Shown piece after piece: positions 45,675 to 55,004 of a stretch of DNA of 64,000 nucleotides. Positions within the stretch are counted from its first letter, which is position 1; each line of letters starts with the position of its first letter. Source of the stretch: Peribacillus glennii. GTDB lineage: Bacteria; Bacillota; Bacilli; Bacillales; DSM-1321. The notes below the pieces were generated by a model. The model made no database searches. It was given only the letters and a program-made list of their open reading frames with translations, and was not told the origin of the DNA. Both the position numbers and the translations under genes were made by a program. The stretch lies in assembly GCF_003429105.1 (NCBI RefSeq), contig NZ_QVTD01000010.1, positions 124,001-188,000 on the forward strand. The letters run 5' to 3'.

Positions 45675-47211
45675 CTATATGTTAGGTATAGATATCGGTA
45701 CAACAAGTACAAAAGCAGTATTATTTAGTGAAAAAGGCGAAGTCGTCCAACAAGAAAATATCGGGTACCCGCTTTACACACCAGATATCTCCACAGCTGA
45801 GCAAGATCCGGAAGAAATTTTTCAAGCTGTCCTGCAAGCAATATCGAATATAATGAAACATCATTCTCATAAAAAGCTATCGTTTGTTTCATTTAGCAGT
45901 GCCATGCATAGTGTGATTGCAATGGATGAAAATGACCTACCGCTGACGCCATGCATCACTTGGGCTGATAATCGAAGTGAGGCATGGGCTCATAAAATAA
46001 AAGATGAGTGGAATGGGCATGAAATCTATAAAAGAACAGGAACACCCATTCACCCCATGTCCCCTTTAAGTAAAATTGCTTGGATTGTGAATGAACTTCC
46101 TGAAATCGCTATCAAGACGAAAAAATATATTGGGATTAAAGAATATGTCTTTAAAAAGTTCTTTGATCAATATGTTGTCGATCATTCCTTGGCTTCAGCC
46201 ATGGGAGTGATGAACCTTAAAAATTTGGACTGGGATGAAGAAGCCTTAAAAATTGCCGGGGTTAAAACAGATCAATTATCTGAACTGGTATCCACAACCA
46301 AGATATTTACCAACTGTGATTCAGATTTGGCGAAACACATTGGTATCGATCCGCAAACGCCCTTTGTCATTGGCGCAAGTGATGGAGTTCTTTCCAATTT
46401 AGGTGTAAATGCGATTAGAAAAGGCGAGATTGCGGTCACCATTGGGACAAGCGGTGCCATTCGGACGATTATTGATAAGCCTCAAACAGATGCAAAGGGA
46501 CGAATTTTTTGCTATGCATTAACGGAAAAGCATTGGGTTATTGGCGGGCCGGTAAACAATGGCGGGATGGTCCTGCGCTGGATCAGGGATGAATTTGCCT
46601 CTTCAGAAATAGAAACAGCGAAAAGACTGGGAATTGATCCATATGAAGTATTAACCAAAATTGCTGAACGGGTAAGACCGGGTGCTGATGGATTGTTATT
46701 CCATCCATACCTGGCCGGTGAACGGGCTCCCTTATGGAATCCGGACGTGCGGGGTTCATTTTTCGGTCTAACGATGTCGCATAAGAAAGAACATATGATT
46801 CGGGCAGCCCTGGAAGGGGTGATATACAATTTATACACAGTGTTTTTAGCCCTAACTGAATGCATGGAAGGTCCTGTGACTCGAATCCAGGCAACCGGAG
46901 GCTTTGCGAGGTCGGATGTTTGGCGTCAAATGATGTCTGATATATTCGAATCTGAAGTAGCAGTTCCAGAAAGCTATGAAAGTTCCTGCCTGGGTGCTTG
47001 TATTTTAGGCCTATATGCCACAGGGAAAATTGAATCATTTGAAGTGGCTTCTGAAATGATTGGCAGCACCTATAAACACACGCCAAATGAATCTTCAGTA
47101 AAAGAATATAGGGAATTGCTGCCGATTTTTATCGACTTATCCAGAGTATTAGAAGCCGATTATAGACGAATCGCAAATTATCAAAGAAGCTTAATCAACA
47201 CAGCCAAATAA
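45667..47211 (+). CDS. gntK: Gluconokinase
   Basis: 514 residues of the FGGY carbohydrate kinase family. N-terminal YMLGIDIGTTSTKAVLFSEK binds ATP phosphate; FSSAMHSVIAMDE and the catalytic-Asp region ASDGVLSNLG follow; the C-terminal ATGGFARSDVWRQMMSDI matches the second signature. It phosphorylates gluconate to 6-phosphogluconate using ATP. Second gene of the operon, with an 8-nt overlap with gntR. Confidence 0.95.
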   Translation: MTDYMLGIDIGTTSTKAVLFSEKGEVVQQENIGYPLYTPDISTAEQDPEEIFQAVLQAISNIMKHHSHKKLSFVSFSSAMHSVIAMDENDLPLTPCITWADNRSEAWAHKIKDEWNGHEIYKRTGTPIHPMSPLSKIAWIVNELPEIAIKTKKYIGIKEYVFKKFFDQYVVDHSLASAMGVMNLKNLDWDEEALKIAGVKTDQLSELVSTTKIFTNCDSDLAKHIGIDPQTPFVIGASDGVLSNLGVNAIRKGEIAVTIGTSGAIRTIIDKPQTDAKGRIFCYALTEKHWVIGGPVNNGGMVLRWIRDEFASSEIETAKRLGIDPYEVLTKIAERVRPGADGLLFHPYLAGERAPLWNPDVRGSFFGLTMSHKKEHMIRAALEGVIYNLYTVFLALTECMEGPVTRIQATGGFARSDVWRQMMSDIFESEVAVPESYESSCLGACILGLYATGKIESFEVASEMIGSTYKHTPNESSVKEYRELLPIFIDLSRVLEADYRRIANYQRSLINTAK

Positions 47212-47229
47212 CTACCAGGAGGATTTAAG

Positions 47230-48576
47230 ATGCCATTAATCATTGTTGCAGTTGGAATTATAGCATTATTACTATTAATTATGGGCTTAAAATTAAACAC
47301 TTTCATTTCACTAATTATCGTATCGTTCGGCGTTGCTTTGGCACTTGGAATGCCACTTGAAAATATTGTAAAAACCATTGAAGCGGGGTTAGGCGGCACA
47401 CTCGGCCACTTAGCGTTAATCTTTGGTCTTGGAGCAATGTTAGGTAAATTGATCGCTGATTCAGGGGGCGCACAACGAATAGCGATGACCCTCGTGAACA
47501 AATTCGGTGAAAAGAATATTCAATGGGCAGTTGTAGCTGCTTCATTTATTATCGGTGTCGCGTTATTCTTTGAAGTAGGATTAGTATTATTAATTCCAAT
47601 CGTATTCGCAATTTCTAGAGAATTAAGAATTTCCATCTTATATCTTGGTATTCCGATGACTGCAGCTTTATCCGTGACACACGGATTCCTGCCGCCACAC
47701 CCGGGACCAACTGTTATTGCTGGTGAATATGGTGCAAACATTGGAGAAGTTTTGCTTTATGGTTTTATTATCGCAATTCCAACGGTTATTTTAGCTGGAC
47801 CTGTATTTACCAAAATTGCTAAAAAGCTAGTACCTCAATCATTCACAAAAACCGGTAATATCGCCTCTTTAGGTGAACAGAAAGAATTCAAACTTGAAGA
47901 CACGCCTGGTTTTGGAATCAGTGTTTTCACAGCCTTACTTCCTGTTATTTTAATGTCTATCGCGACCATTATTACTTTAGTTCAAAAAACGATGGGCTTT
48001 GAAGATAATAGTTTCCTAGCTGCAATCCGTTTTATTGGTGAAGCTGGTACTTCGATGTTGATTTCTCTATTAGTCGCAGTCTATACAATGGGAATTGCAA
48101 GAAAAATTCCTATCAAAAGCGTGATGGAATCCTGTACAACAGCCATTTCCCATATTGGGATGATGCTCTTGATCATCGGGGGCGGAGGTGCTTTCAAACA
48201 AGTATTGATTGATGGCGGTGTTGGCGACTATGTAGCTGAATTGTTCAAAGGGACTTCTTTATCACCTATCCTGCTGGCGTGGGTAATTGCAGCCATCTTA
48301 CGTATTTCCTTGGGATCTGCTACTGTAGCTGCATTAACAACGGCTGGATTAGTAATTCCATTGTTGGGCCAAACTGACGTTAACCTCGCTCTAGTCGTTC
48401 TGGCAACAGGCGCTGGTAGTTTAATAGCATCCCATGTTAATGATGCTGGTTTTTGGATGTTCAAAGAGTATTTTGGTCTCAGCATGAAAGAAACATTTGC
48501 TACATGGACTTTACTTGAGACAATCATATCGGTAGCTGGACTTGGATTTATCCTGTTACTAAGCTTATTTGTATAA
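47230..48576 (+). CDS. gntP: Gluconate permease
   Basis: 448 residues with about 12-14 membrane segments; GntP family features include LGGTLGHLALIFGLGAMLGK, VTHGFLPPHPGPTVIAGEY and IASHVNDAGFWMFKEYFGLS. It imports gluconate with protons. Third gene of the operon, with AGGAGG 6 nt before the ATG. The gntZ gene that follows in B. subtilis is absent; the short Gnd at 1.3-2.2 kb may serve instead. Confidence 0.95.
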   Translation: MPLIIVAVGIIALLLLIMGLKLNTFISLIIVSFGVALALGMPLENIVKTIEAGLGGTLGHLALIFGLGAMLGKLIADSGGAQRIAMTLVNKFGEKNIQWAVVAASFIIGVALFFEVGLVLLIPIVFAISRELRISILYLGIPMTAALSVTHGFLPPHPGPTVIAGEYGANIGEVLLYGFIIAIPTVILAGPVFTKIAKKLVPQSFTKTGNIASLGEQKEFKLEDTPGFGISVFTALLPVILMSIATIITLVQKTMGFEDNSFLAAIRFIGEAGTSMLISLLVAVYTMGIARKIPIKSVMESCTTAISHIGMMLLIIGGGGAFKQVLIDGGVGDYVAELFKGTSLSPILLAWVIAAILRISLGSATVAALTTAGLVIPLLGQTDVNLALVVLATGAGSLIASHVNDAGFWMFKEYFGLSMKETFATWTLLETIISVAGLGFILLLSLFV

Positions 48577-48727
48577 TACGTTTCTGTTTAAGTGTAAGTG
48601 TATGACATATAGTCGTCTCCGGGCAGTAAATTCCCGCTTATTCTCTTAGTCGTTTTCTAAGTTTTGAAGCGAGGTTCACTGCCTCTTTATTTTAGATAAT
48701 GGAGGATGTTATAAAGGGATTACCCTT

Positions 48728-48759
48728 TTCTCCGGGGAAGCCGCAACGTTCCGGGAGAA
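48728..48759. terminator. Hairpin between the gnt and puc-like clusters
   Basis: TTCTCCGGGGAA / TTCCGGGAGAA pairs across a 9-nt loop in the convergent gap. No T-run follows in either direction, so only weak termination is supported. Confidence 0.35.
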
Positions 48760-48799
48760 TATTTATATGAACATGGTTAATTACGTACACGGCGGTTCA

Positions 48800-49285
48800 T
48801 CATTCATTCTTTTTCAATTTATGTAAAACTGATATAACAGCTTCTCTGATTTCTTTATACCCTGTACACCGACAAATATTAGACTCCAGCCAATCCTTTA
48901 TAACCGTTTCATCTGCATCTTTTTCTGTGTGGACTAATGCATGACAATTCATGATAAAGCCCGGTGTGCAGTAGCCGCACTGAAAGGCAAAATGTTTAAC
49001 AAAGGCCTTTTGTATTGGTGTATTTTTAAGACCTTCAATCGTAGTAATTGCTTTCTCTTCCCCTTCTACTGCCAGCATTAAACATGATTTCATCGGTGTA
49101 CCATCCACTAATACTGTACAAGCGCCACAATCACCATTCAAACATCCCGGCTTTGAGCCTGTAAGTCCCAGATGTATACGAAGTGCATATAAAAGTGTGT
49201 CAGCCGGTCTCACGGTTACCACGTTTTCTTCAGAGTTTACAACTAACAAAAAGCTGCATAACGGATTATTAGACACCTCTTTCAC
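48800..49285 (-). CDS. Molybdenum hydroxylase iron-sulfur subunit (PucE/CoxS-like)
   Basis: 161 residues. The plant-type [2Fe-2S] motif is [16 protein letters not shown] with a further Cys at KSCLM, and the second cluster uses [13 protein letters not shown] and NICRCTGY. It passes electrons from the molybdenum cofactor to FAD in xanthine dehydrogenase-type enzymes. Last gene of the cluster; its start overlaps the FAD-subunit gene by 17 nt. Confidence 0.92.
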   Translation of the reverse strand: MKEVSNNPLCSFLLVVNSEENVVTVRPADTLLYALRIHLGLTGSKPGCLNGDCGACTVLVDGTPMKSCLMLAVEGEEKAITTIEGLKNTPIQKAFVKHFAFQCGYCTPGFIMNCHALVHTEKDADETVIKDWLESNICRCTGYKEIREAVISVLHKLKKNE

Positions 49286-50111
49286 CCTCTAACTCCCCAA
49301 TGGCATCAATCATTGTATTTTTTAATACAAACAAACGATATTCGGCTGAACCCTCGACATCACTTAACACAGGCCCGGGCATAGATCGTAATGCTGTTTC
49401 TACCCTTTCTTCTACAGGAAGCCCCTTTTCGTTCAACGCCTTTTCCATCTCGAGCGACCGAAACGGAAAAGGACAGACCCCGCTAACTGCCATTCTAATT
49501 AAATTTTCTTTTTTAATGGCCGCAACTGTTACAAGCGGATAACCAACGTCCCACTGTTTTCTCCGTTTAATACTGACAAACGGCATAGTTACATACATCT
49601 TATCTATAAGAATAGAAAAAATAAATTCTCCTTCTTTTAAATGGATTTGTTTATTAAAAATCTTGTGTATAGGTTGATAGACTATCCCCCCTGCTTCAGA
49701 AATTCCTAATAAGCAGTCTGATATCAGTAACGGCAAAATTGCTTCACGGTAAAATATTTGACCGCATATGTTTCCTCCAATGGTGATTTTGTTACGGGAA
49801 GTCCGATCTGCAATCTCACTCGCGGTTTTACCCAGCAATGGAAACACATTGGCTTCCTCAATAGCGGTTAAGGTCGCCCCTCCACCTATGACTAAATAAT
49901 TTTCATAAAAGAAAATAGACGAATACTCATGAATTCCTTTTAAATCAATAACAGCATCTGCATACACCAAATTCAGCCGGCCCAACGTAATCAATTCGGT
50001 ACCGCCGGAAAAGTAAAATGCCTTTTTATTTTCCCGATTATATTCGTAAAATTGCCTGACTGCTTCTTGAATCGTTTGGGGTTTACTATATTGGAAATTA
50101 AACGGTATCAT
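49269..50111 (-). CDS. Molybdenum hydroxylase FAD subunit (PucC/CoxM-like)
   Basis: 280 residues with the FAD_binding_5 domain: [34 protein letters not shown] and [20 protein letters not shown] for the FAD pocket, then the CO_deh_flav_C domain. It accepts electrons from the iron-sulfur subunit and reduces NAD+ or another acceptor. Overlaps both neighbours by a few bases, so the operon is translationally coupled. Confidence 0.9.
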   Translation of the reverse strand: MIPFNFQYSKPQTIQEAVRQFYEYNRENKKAFYFSGGTELITLGRLNLVYADAVIDLKGIHEYSSIFFYENYLVIGGGATLTAIEEANVFPLLGKTASEIADRTSRNKITIGGNICGQIFYREAILPLLISDCLLGISEAGGIVYQPIHKIFNKQIHLKEGEFIFSILIDKMYVTMPFVSIKRRKQWDVGYPLVTVAAIKKENLIRMAVSGVCPFPFRSLEMEKALNEKGLPVEERVETALRSMPGPVLSDVEGSAEYRLFVLKNTMIDAIGELEGERGV

Positions 50112-52441
50112 TGATTTACCTCATTGCTGATACGCCATAATTGCTCCGGTACAAGGGGTAGTTTGTTTAGCTGAACACCAAGGGCACTTGATAAACAGTT
50201 GCCTAAAGCTGCAGGCATTCCAAGCAATCCATGCTCACCAGCACCTCTGGCTCCATAAGGTGCAGCAAGGTGAGGGGTTTCCACAAACTCTATGATATAT
50301 TCAGGCTGTTCCCCATAATGGAGAGGCCGATATGTTCGAAGTTGTGGATTCAATACTCTGCCATAATCATCAAAAACAAATGTTTCTCTCCCCCCGAAGG
50401 CAATTCCCATACTCATTGCACCCATCACCTGGCCTAACGCGGCTTTTTCATTCAATACTTTTCCTATATCAATAACAGAGTAGGCTTTTAGAATTTTATA
50501 GGTGTAATTTCTTGTATCCAATTCAACTTCCATTCCTTGAGCCCCTACCGTCCATTCAGGTCCCGGATCCCCTTTCCCAGTTTCTGGGTCTATATAAGTC
50601 ATATGGGGTATCGTGTAGTTTCCACTGACAATGATCTGCCCTCCAATTGTATTTCCATTGGGAAATGTATATCCATAGGCCAAATCTTTTATATCTATAC
50701 TAAAGTCCGGGTTATCCGCTACATACACTTTTCCATAACCAACCTGTAAGTCCTCGGCTGGCGCTCTCAATATGCAAGCCGCCCGATCCTTTAATTGCCT
50801 AATCGCATCATTCGCTGCCGCTAGTACTGCCCTTCCTGCCATAAAGGTTCCCCGGCTTCCGACCGTCTTCCAATGTTCAGGAACGGTTTGGGTGTCAACG
50901 AGCATCTTAACATGGATCATATTTATGTCTATCTTCATTCGTTCAGCCAAAATTTGCGCAAGCACAGTTTTTGTCCCTGTTCCAATCTCAACCACTCCGG
51001 ACATTAGATTAATGCTTCCGTCTGGGTTAAAAGTAAGGATCACACCGGAAGTTGCATCGGGATCAAAGGTTGATGTTTTCCAAATACAGCATGCACCCTT
51101 GACTCTAATCTTTCCGCCATCCATTTCATTGATTTGACCCTCTCCCCATTTCATCAGTTCCTTTAACCGTTTAATGCAAAGAGGCAAGTTTCCAACCCTG
51201 CTTGAGTCCAATAATACTTGTGTTGGCGTTGTATCACCTGGAAGAATGGCATTTTTATAGCGTAGATCTAACGGGTCCATTGATAATTTTTCAGCCAGTA
51301 CATCCATCGTCCGCTCAAATGCAAATAATACTTCAGAATGGCCGTAACCTCTATAGGCGCTGGCATAAGGGTGATTGGTATACATGCAATAACAGTTACA
51401 CCATACATGGTCGATACGATACGGCCCCGTACAATCCACCGCTCCCGCCCGGCTTATATCTACCGCTTTATCAGAATAGGCACCGCCATCAAATAAATAT
51501 TGGATTTCGGCCGCCTTTAACATTCCATCCCTTGTCGCCCCCAGCTTAACAGTAGCATCAAGTCCAATATGAACAGGTGAGGTAATCATATCCTCTTCCC
51601 TTGTATTGAATAGTTTTACCGGTCTGCCCCCAGTTGCTTTGGATGCTAAATAAGCAATAACCTCTAACTGGATCGAAGCCTTTCCCCCATAGGCTCCGCC
51701 AACAATTGGCGTTTTAACGATAACTCTTCCGGGCTCAATGCCAAAATACCATTTCATTAATTTTTTTAGTGCAAAAGGAGCCTGGCTGGAAGTAGTAAAA
51801 ATAACCGTTCCATCCGGACGAATTTCAGCAATCGCACATCGTGTTTCCATTGCTGCATGATCAGAGGGATGAAAGGAGATGGTAAACTCCGCCACTACAT
51901 CACTTTCCATAAAACCCTGTTCAATATTTCCTTTTCTGATTTTGTTTAGATTTGCAATATTCGTGTTGGGAATTGGATACACCCGCTCCTGTTTTTCATA
52001 GCTCTCCATATCTTCATGAAGGAGGGGGGCATCCTGTTGAAAGGCTTCACGAGGGGAATTTACAACTGGAAGAGGTTCATAGGAAACTTTGATTGCATCC
52101 ACCCCCCTCTTAGCAATAATCGGGGTTTCTGCCACAACCACCGCAACAGGCTCGCCATGGTATCTCACTCTTTTGTAGGCTATCGGAGATCTGTCTTTAA
52201 TTTCTTCTCCGACTAGCGGATAGGGTTCATCACCCAAAACCGCTTTTATTCCGGGAATTTTCCATACTTCTGAAAAATCGATCGAAACGATATTTGCATG
52301 GGCATACGGGCTTATCAGCAGGTTAGCGTGCAGGGTTCCTGCTTCTTGAAAATCATTGGTATATTTCGCTTCACCGGTCACTTTATCTAATGCGTCTTTC
52401 CGAATGACACTCTTCCCAATATAGTCCAATTCATTCTTCAC
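50108..52441 (-). CDS. Molybdenum hydroxylase, Moco-binding catalytic subunit (PucD/XdhA-like)
   Basis: 777 residues. Aldehyde oxidase/xanthine dehydrogenase a/b hammerhead domain first (IGKSVIRKDALDKVTGEAKY), then the Moco domains with KTPIVGGAYGGKASIQLEV, YASAYRGYGHSEVLFAFE and the catalytic-Glu loop PYGARGAGEHGLLGMPAALG. It hydroxylates purines or related N-heterocycles. Gene order here is A-B-D-C-E relative to pucABCDE of B. subtilis, and the regulator pucR is absent, so xanthine as substrate is likely but not proven. Confidence 0.9.
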   Translation of the reverse strand: MKNELDYIGKSVIRKDALDKVTGEAKYTNDFQEAGTLHANLLISPYAHANIVSIDFSEVWKIPGIKAVLGDEPYPLVGEEIKDRSPIAYKRVRYHGEPVAVVVAETPIIAKRGVDAIKVSYEPLPVVNSPREAFQQDAPLLHEDMESYEKQERVYPIPNTNIANLNKIRKGNIEQGFMESDVVAEFTISFHPSDHAAMETRCAIAEIRPDGTVIFTTSSQAPFALKKLMKWYFGIEPGRVIVKTPIVGGAYGGKASIQLEVIAYLASKATGGRPVKLFNTREEDMITSPVHIGLDATVKLGATRDGMLKAAEIQYLFDGGAYSDKAVDISRAGAVDCTGPYRIDHVWCNCYCMYTNHPYASAYRGYGHSEVLFAFERTMDVLAEKLSMDPLDLRYKNAILPGDTTPTQVLLDSSRVGNLPLCIKRLKELMKWGEGQINEMDGGKIRVKGACCIWKTSTFDPDATSGVILTFNPDGSINLMSGVVEIGTGTKTVLAQILAERMKIDINMIHVKMLVDTQTVPEHWKTVGSRGTFMAGRAVLAAANDAIRQLKDRAACILRAPAEDLQVGYGKVYVADNPDFSIDIKDLAYGYTFPNGNTIGGQIIVSGNYTIPHMTYIDPETGKGDPGPEWTVGAQGMEVELDTRNYTYKILKAYSVIDIGKVLNEKAALGQVMGAMSMGIAFGGRETFVFDDYGRVLNPQLRTYRPLHYGEQPEYIIEFVETPHLAAPYGARGAGEHGLLGMPAALGNCLSSALGVQLNKLPLVPEQLWRISNEVNQ

Positions 52442-53043
52442 CCCTCCCTCTCATTCGTATATCTTTCGACAACCGACACAACAAAGAATAGTCATCCAGT
52501 GTATCCACATCATAAAAAAGCATTGGGTTTTGAAAATCAATGATTTTCCCATGGCGAGCAAGCTTTCCACAATTGAAACAAGATGGAAAACATGCGGCAG
52601 AAAACAATACAGGCGGCATCGGTGACTCACCTTCTCCAGCTGCTATAAAGAAAAGGCTGCGTTCTTTTTGATAATGATCAAAGAAAGCATTTATGATTTT
52701 TGATGCAACAAAAGGTTGGTCTGCCAGAAGAATTATGATAGCATCAGGATCCAACTTCATTGCTTTCTTTAAGCCGCATTGTATGGAATGCCCCTGGCCC
52801 TCCCATGCACGGGGGCAATCCGCACGGTTCCATTTACTTAAAAGGCAATAAAAAAAACGAAGGCAAAAGCCAATCCGATGAGTCTTCGTTTCTCATAACC
52901 ACTACAATATGATGAAGTTTTGAATATAACGCTTGTTTAAGTGCAACAGACCCTAATGGTATTTGATTTAAAGGCAAGGATCGTTTATCCAACCCCATTC
53001 GTTTGCTTTCACCGGCTGCCAGGTAGATTCCTATGATTCTCAT
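52431..53043 (-). pseudogene. MobA-like cofactor nucleotidyltransferase (PucB-like), frameshifted
   Basis: The N-terminal half carries GIYLAAGESKRMGLDKRSLP, the nucleotide-binding motif of the MobA/MocA group. After VVVMRNEDSSDWLLPSF a run of eight A/T (52850-52857) throws the frame to a stop. In another frame the protein continues KWNRADCPRAWEGQGHSIQC and IIILLADQPFV with the expected catalytic region. One base removed or added would restore about 200 residues. Such proteins load cytidylated molybdopterin for the hydroxylase. It may be a real pseudogene, a slippage-tolerant gene or a sequencing error. Confidence 0.82.
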
Positions 53044-53468
53044 ACGTTCACTGTCCCGGTGCTACGCATTTTATGAATCATCTCGCCTACAACACTTACA
53101 GCAATATCTAAGCTTTCCTTTATTAACAAAAGGTTTAGCCGAAAATCCTCTTTAACCGGCTCCAACAAAACCGTGATAACCCCATTGCAGCCTTGTCCCT
53201 GCCCCCATGACAAATCATGTTCTTCGCTCATATTATATTGGACTGTCCAGGTCTTTCCTGCTGCCCACACCTGTTTTGCCCTTTCGCTTAGATCCTCTTC
53301 AAGGCAACCTGCTGTTAATGTTCCAACTCTCATGCCATCTCCCGTTATCAACATGGAGGATCCTTCTTTCTTATAAACGGATCCTTCTGCTTTTATGTTG
53401 ATAGCCAAAACCATAGGTTTATTGCCGGAACAAGCTACGGCATATAAAATTGAATAAATGTCCTCCAC
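53040..53468 (-). CDS. XdhC/CoxI-family maturation factor, N-terminal domain only (PucA-like)
   Basis: 142 residues with the XdhC N-terminal signature GSSMLITGDGMRVGTLTAGC and LEEDLSERAKQVW. The C-terminal Rossmann domain of full-length PucA (about 330 residues) is missing; the stop overlaps the next gene's ATG by 4 nt, so the short form is probably genuine and not a chance truncation. XdhC proteins help insert sulfurated Moco into the catalytic subunit. First gene of the cluster. Confidence 0.85.
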   Translation of the reverse strand: MEDIYSILYAVACSGNKPMVLAINIKAEGSVYKKEGSSMLITGDGMRVGTLTAGCLEEDLSERAKQVWAAGKTWTVQYNMSEEHDLSWGQGQGCNGVITVLLEPVKEDFRLNLLLIKESLDIAVSVVGEMIHKMRSTGTVNV

Positions 53469-53586
53469 GTGCTACCCCGATTTTACATCTCAATCCTACA
53501 TCTCTATATAGATATTCCGTTTCACATCCATTTATGTTAAGTTTTTTACTAATTTCATTATTCAAGATAGAATGATTCCTCAAAAA

Positions 53587-53646
53587 AGTGCCTGTCACTC
53601 CCCGGATTTTGTCGATTCCTATTCGACATATTTCGGGTGGTGACAG
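53587..53646. repeat. Family-B palindromic repeat, left part, interrupted by the IS
   Basis: Left arm AGTGCCTGTCAC (53587-53598), inner hairpin GTCGA...TCGAC, right arm begins GTGACAG (53640-53646). The rest of the right arm (CAGGCACT) follows the IS at 54950-54957. Rejoined, the arms GTGACAGGCACT and AGTGCCTGTCAC are perfect 12-bp complements. Confidence 0.85.
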
Positions 53647-53721
53647 TGGTTAACCCCCTTATAATGGACAAATAAGTTACTATAGAGATACGACGTATCT
53701 GAATTTAAGGGGATTACTAAC

Positions 53722-54033
53722 ATGAATAACAAACGTTCATATTCACATACTAGTGTCGAAGTAAAGACAGAAGCAGTACGGCAAGTTTTGGAGGGGGAAA
53801 AATCCGTCATTGAAGTGGCTACTGGATTAAACCTACACCGCGACACGGTAAATCGCTGGGTGAAGTCCTATAAAGAGAGAGGAAAAGAAGGCTTAGTAAA
53901 TCCAAACGCTCACACATCGGCAGATTCAAAAAATAATAAAAAAGTGAGAGAGTTAGAGAAAAAGCTAAAGGAAAAGGAACTGGAGAATGAGATATTAAAA
54001 AAGTTTCAGGCCTTTCTCAAAGGGAACGAATGA
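53722..54033 (+). CDS. IS3-family transposase OrfA
   Basis: 103 residues: HTH (SVIEVATGLNLHRDTVNRWV) then a leucine-zipper coiled coil (KVRELEKKLKEKELENEILK). A slippery A-AAA-AAG heptamer at 53997-54003 is in the correct phase to shift -1 into orfB, giving the OrfAB transposase; OrfA alone is a regulator of transposition in this family. Confidence 0.93.
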   Translation: MNNKRSYSHTSVEVKTEAVRQVLEGEKSVIEVATGLNLHRDTVNRWVKSYKERGKEGLVNPNAHTSADSKNNKKVRELEKKLKEKELENEILKKFQAFLKGNE

Positions 54034-54908
54034 GCAAGAAATTCGAGGCCATTTCCTTCTTGAGAAAGGATTATTCAGTTACCCTTCTTTGCCGCATATT
54101 AGGTGTTTCAAAAAGTGGTTATTATGCCTACATTAAAAGACCAAAAAGAAAAGTACCTAGTGGAGACCGGCAGCTGTTAACAAAAATTAAACGGGCTTAT
54201 GCGCTGCATAAAGGAACCTATGGAGCAAAGAGAATTACAGGATATTTAAAAGCAAAAGGAACGATTGTCAATCACAAGAAAGTGGCTCGCATCATGAAGG
54301 AGGCCAATATAAAAGCGACTATAAGACGGTCAAAAACAACGAAAAAAACAAAGGCGCAAGCTGCTGGATATGTATATGAACATCTTTTAAAACGTGATTT
54401 TCATGCCAATCACCCCAATCAAAAATGGGTAACAGATATGACAGAAATCCAAATTGGGCAAGAAAAGTTTTATATTTCCGCTATTATGGATTTATTTAAC
54501 CGAGAAGTGATTGCCTTCGAACTAAGCTCTAGCCCCAATCAGGAGCTTATTAAAGCTACTGTTGAAACATCCAGAAAAAAGAGAAAACTAAAGAACGTTG
54601 AAGGGATCATCATACATAGCGATCAAGGCAGTGTGTATCGCTCTTTCGATTATCATCAGTTGGGGCAGACTTTGAGATTCACAGCAAGCATGTCCCGGAA
54701 AGCAAACTGTTGGGATAATGCAGTAATCGAAAGCTTTTTTTCTCACTTGAAAGTAGAGTATCCTTGTTTTTTTCCGAATATTCAAGTTCAAACTTTACAA
54801 CAGGATTTAAATCATTATATCCGTTATTTCAACGAAAAACGAACCCAATATAAACTTGGATCCGTTTCTCCTAAAACATATTATTTAAATTACCAAAAAG
54901 CAGTCTAA
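54030..54908 (+). CDS. IS3-family transposase OrfB with DDE catalytic core
   Basis: 292 residues. An N-terminal HTH_21-type region (HKGTYGAKRITGYLKAKG) precedes the rve integrase core with the DDE residues: D in KWVTDMTEIQIG, D in GIIIHSDQGSVY, and E in NCWDNAVIESFFSHLK. All are intact. The ATG overlaps the orfA stop (ATGA). Confidence 0.95.
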   Translation: MSKKFEAISFLRKDYSVTLLCRILGVSKSGYYAYIKRPKRKVPSGDRQLLTKIKRAYALHKGTYGAKRITGYLKAKGTIVNHKKVARIMKEANIKATIRRSKTTKKTKAQAAGYVYEHLLKRDFHANHPNQKWVTDMTEIQIGQEKFYISAIMDLFNREVIAFELSSSPNQELIKATVETSRKKRKLKNVEGIIIHSDQGSVYRSFDYHQLGQTLRFTASMSRKANCWDNAVIESFFSHLKVEYPCFFPNIQVQTLQQDLNHYIRYFNEKRTQYKLGSVSPKTYYLNYQKAV

Positions 54909-54949
54909 TGTCGTATTTTACTAGAGTCTACTTTTTAGGGGCTTGACCA

Positions 54950-54957
54950 CAGGCACT
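54950..54957. repeat. Right end of the family-B palindrome split by the IS
   Basis: CAG (the duplicated target) then GCACT completes the right arm of the repeat whose left part ends at 53646. Confidence 0.75.
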
Positions 54958-54968
54958 AATTAATAATA

Positions 54969-54998
54969 GGAGCGCCGTCACTCTCTGAACGGCGCTCC
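54969..54998 (-). terminator. Terminator of the riboswitch-controlled secreted protein gene
   Basis: GGAGCGCCGT / ACGGCGCTCC perfect stem just past the stop at 55005, with a T-rich TATTATTAATT tail on the minus strand. Confidence 0.75.
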
Positions 54999-55004
54999 TA
55001 TCTT

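Larger units (their letters stand above)
53647..54949 (+). mobile_element. Complete IS3-family insertion sequence with CAG target duplication
   Basis: 1303 bp. Imperfect terminal inverted repeats TGGTTAACCCCCTTATAATG (left) and TGGTCAAGCCCCTAAAAAGT (right, complement). They enclose two overlapping frames, orfA and orfB, in a -1 relationship. The 3-bp sequence CAG flanks both ends (53644-53646 and 54950-54952). Both frames are intact, so it may be active. It sits inside a family-B palindrome next to the puc-like cluster. Confidence 0.9.

Noticed and set aside
47181..47741. Long antisense frames in gntP
   Set aside because: Opposite-strand shadows of a conserved permease; composition follows the coding strand.
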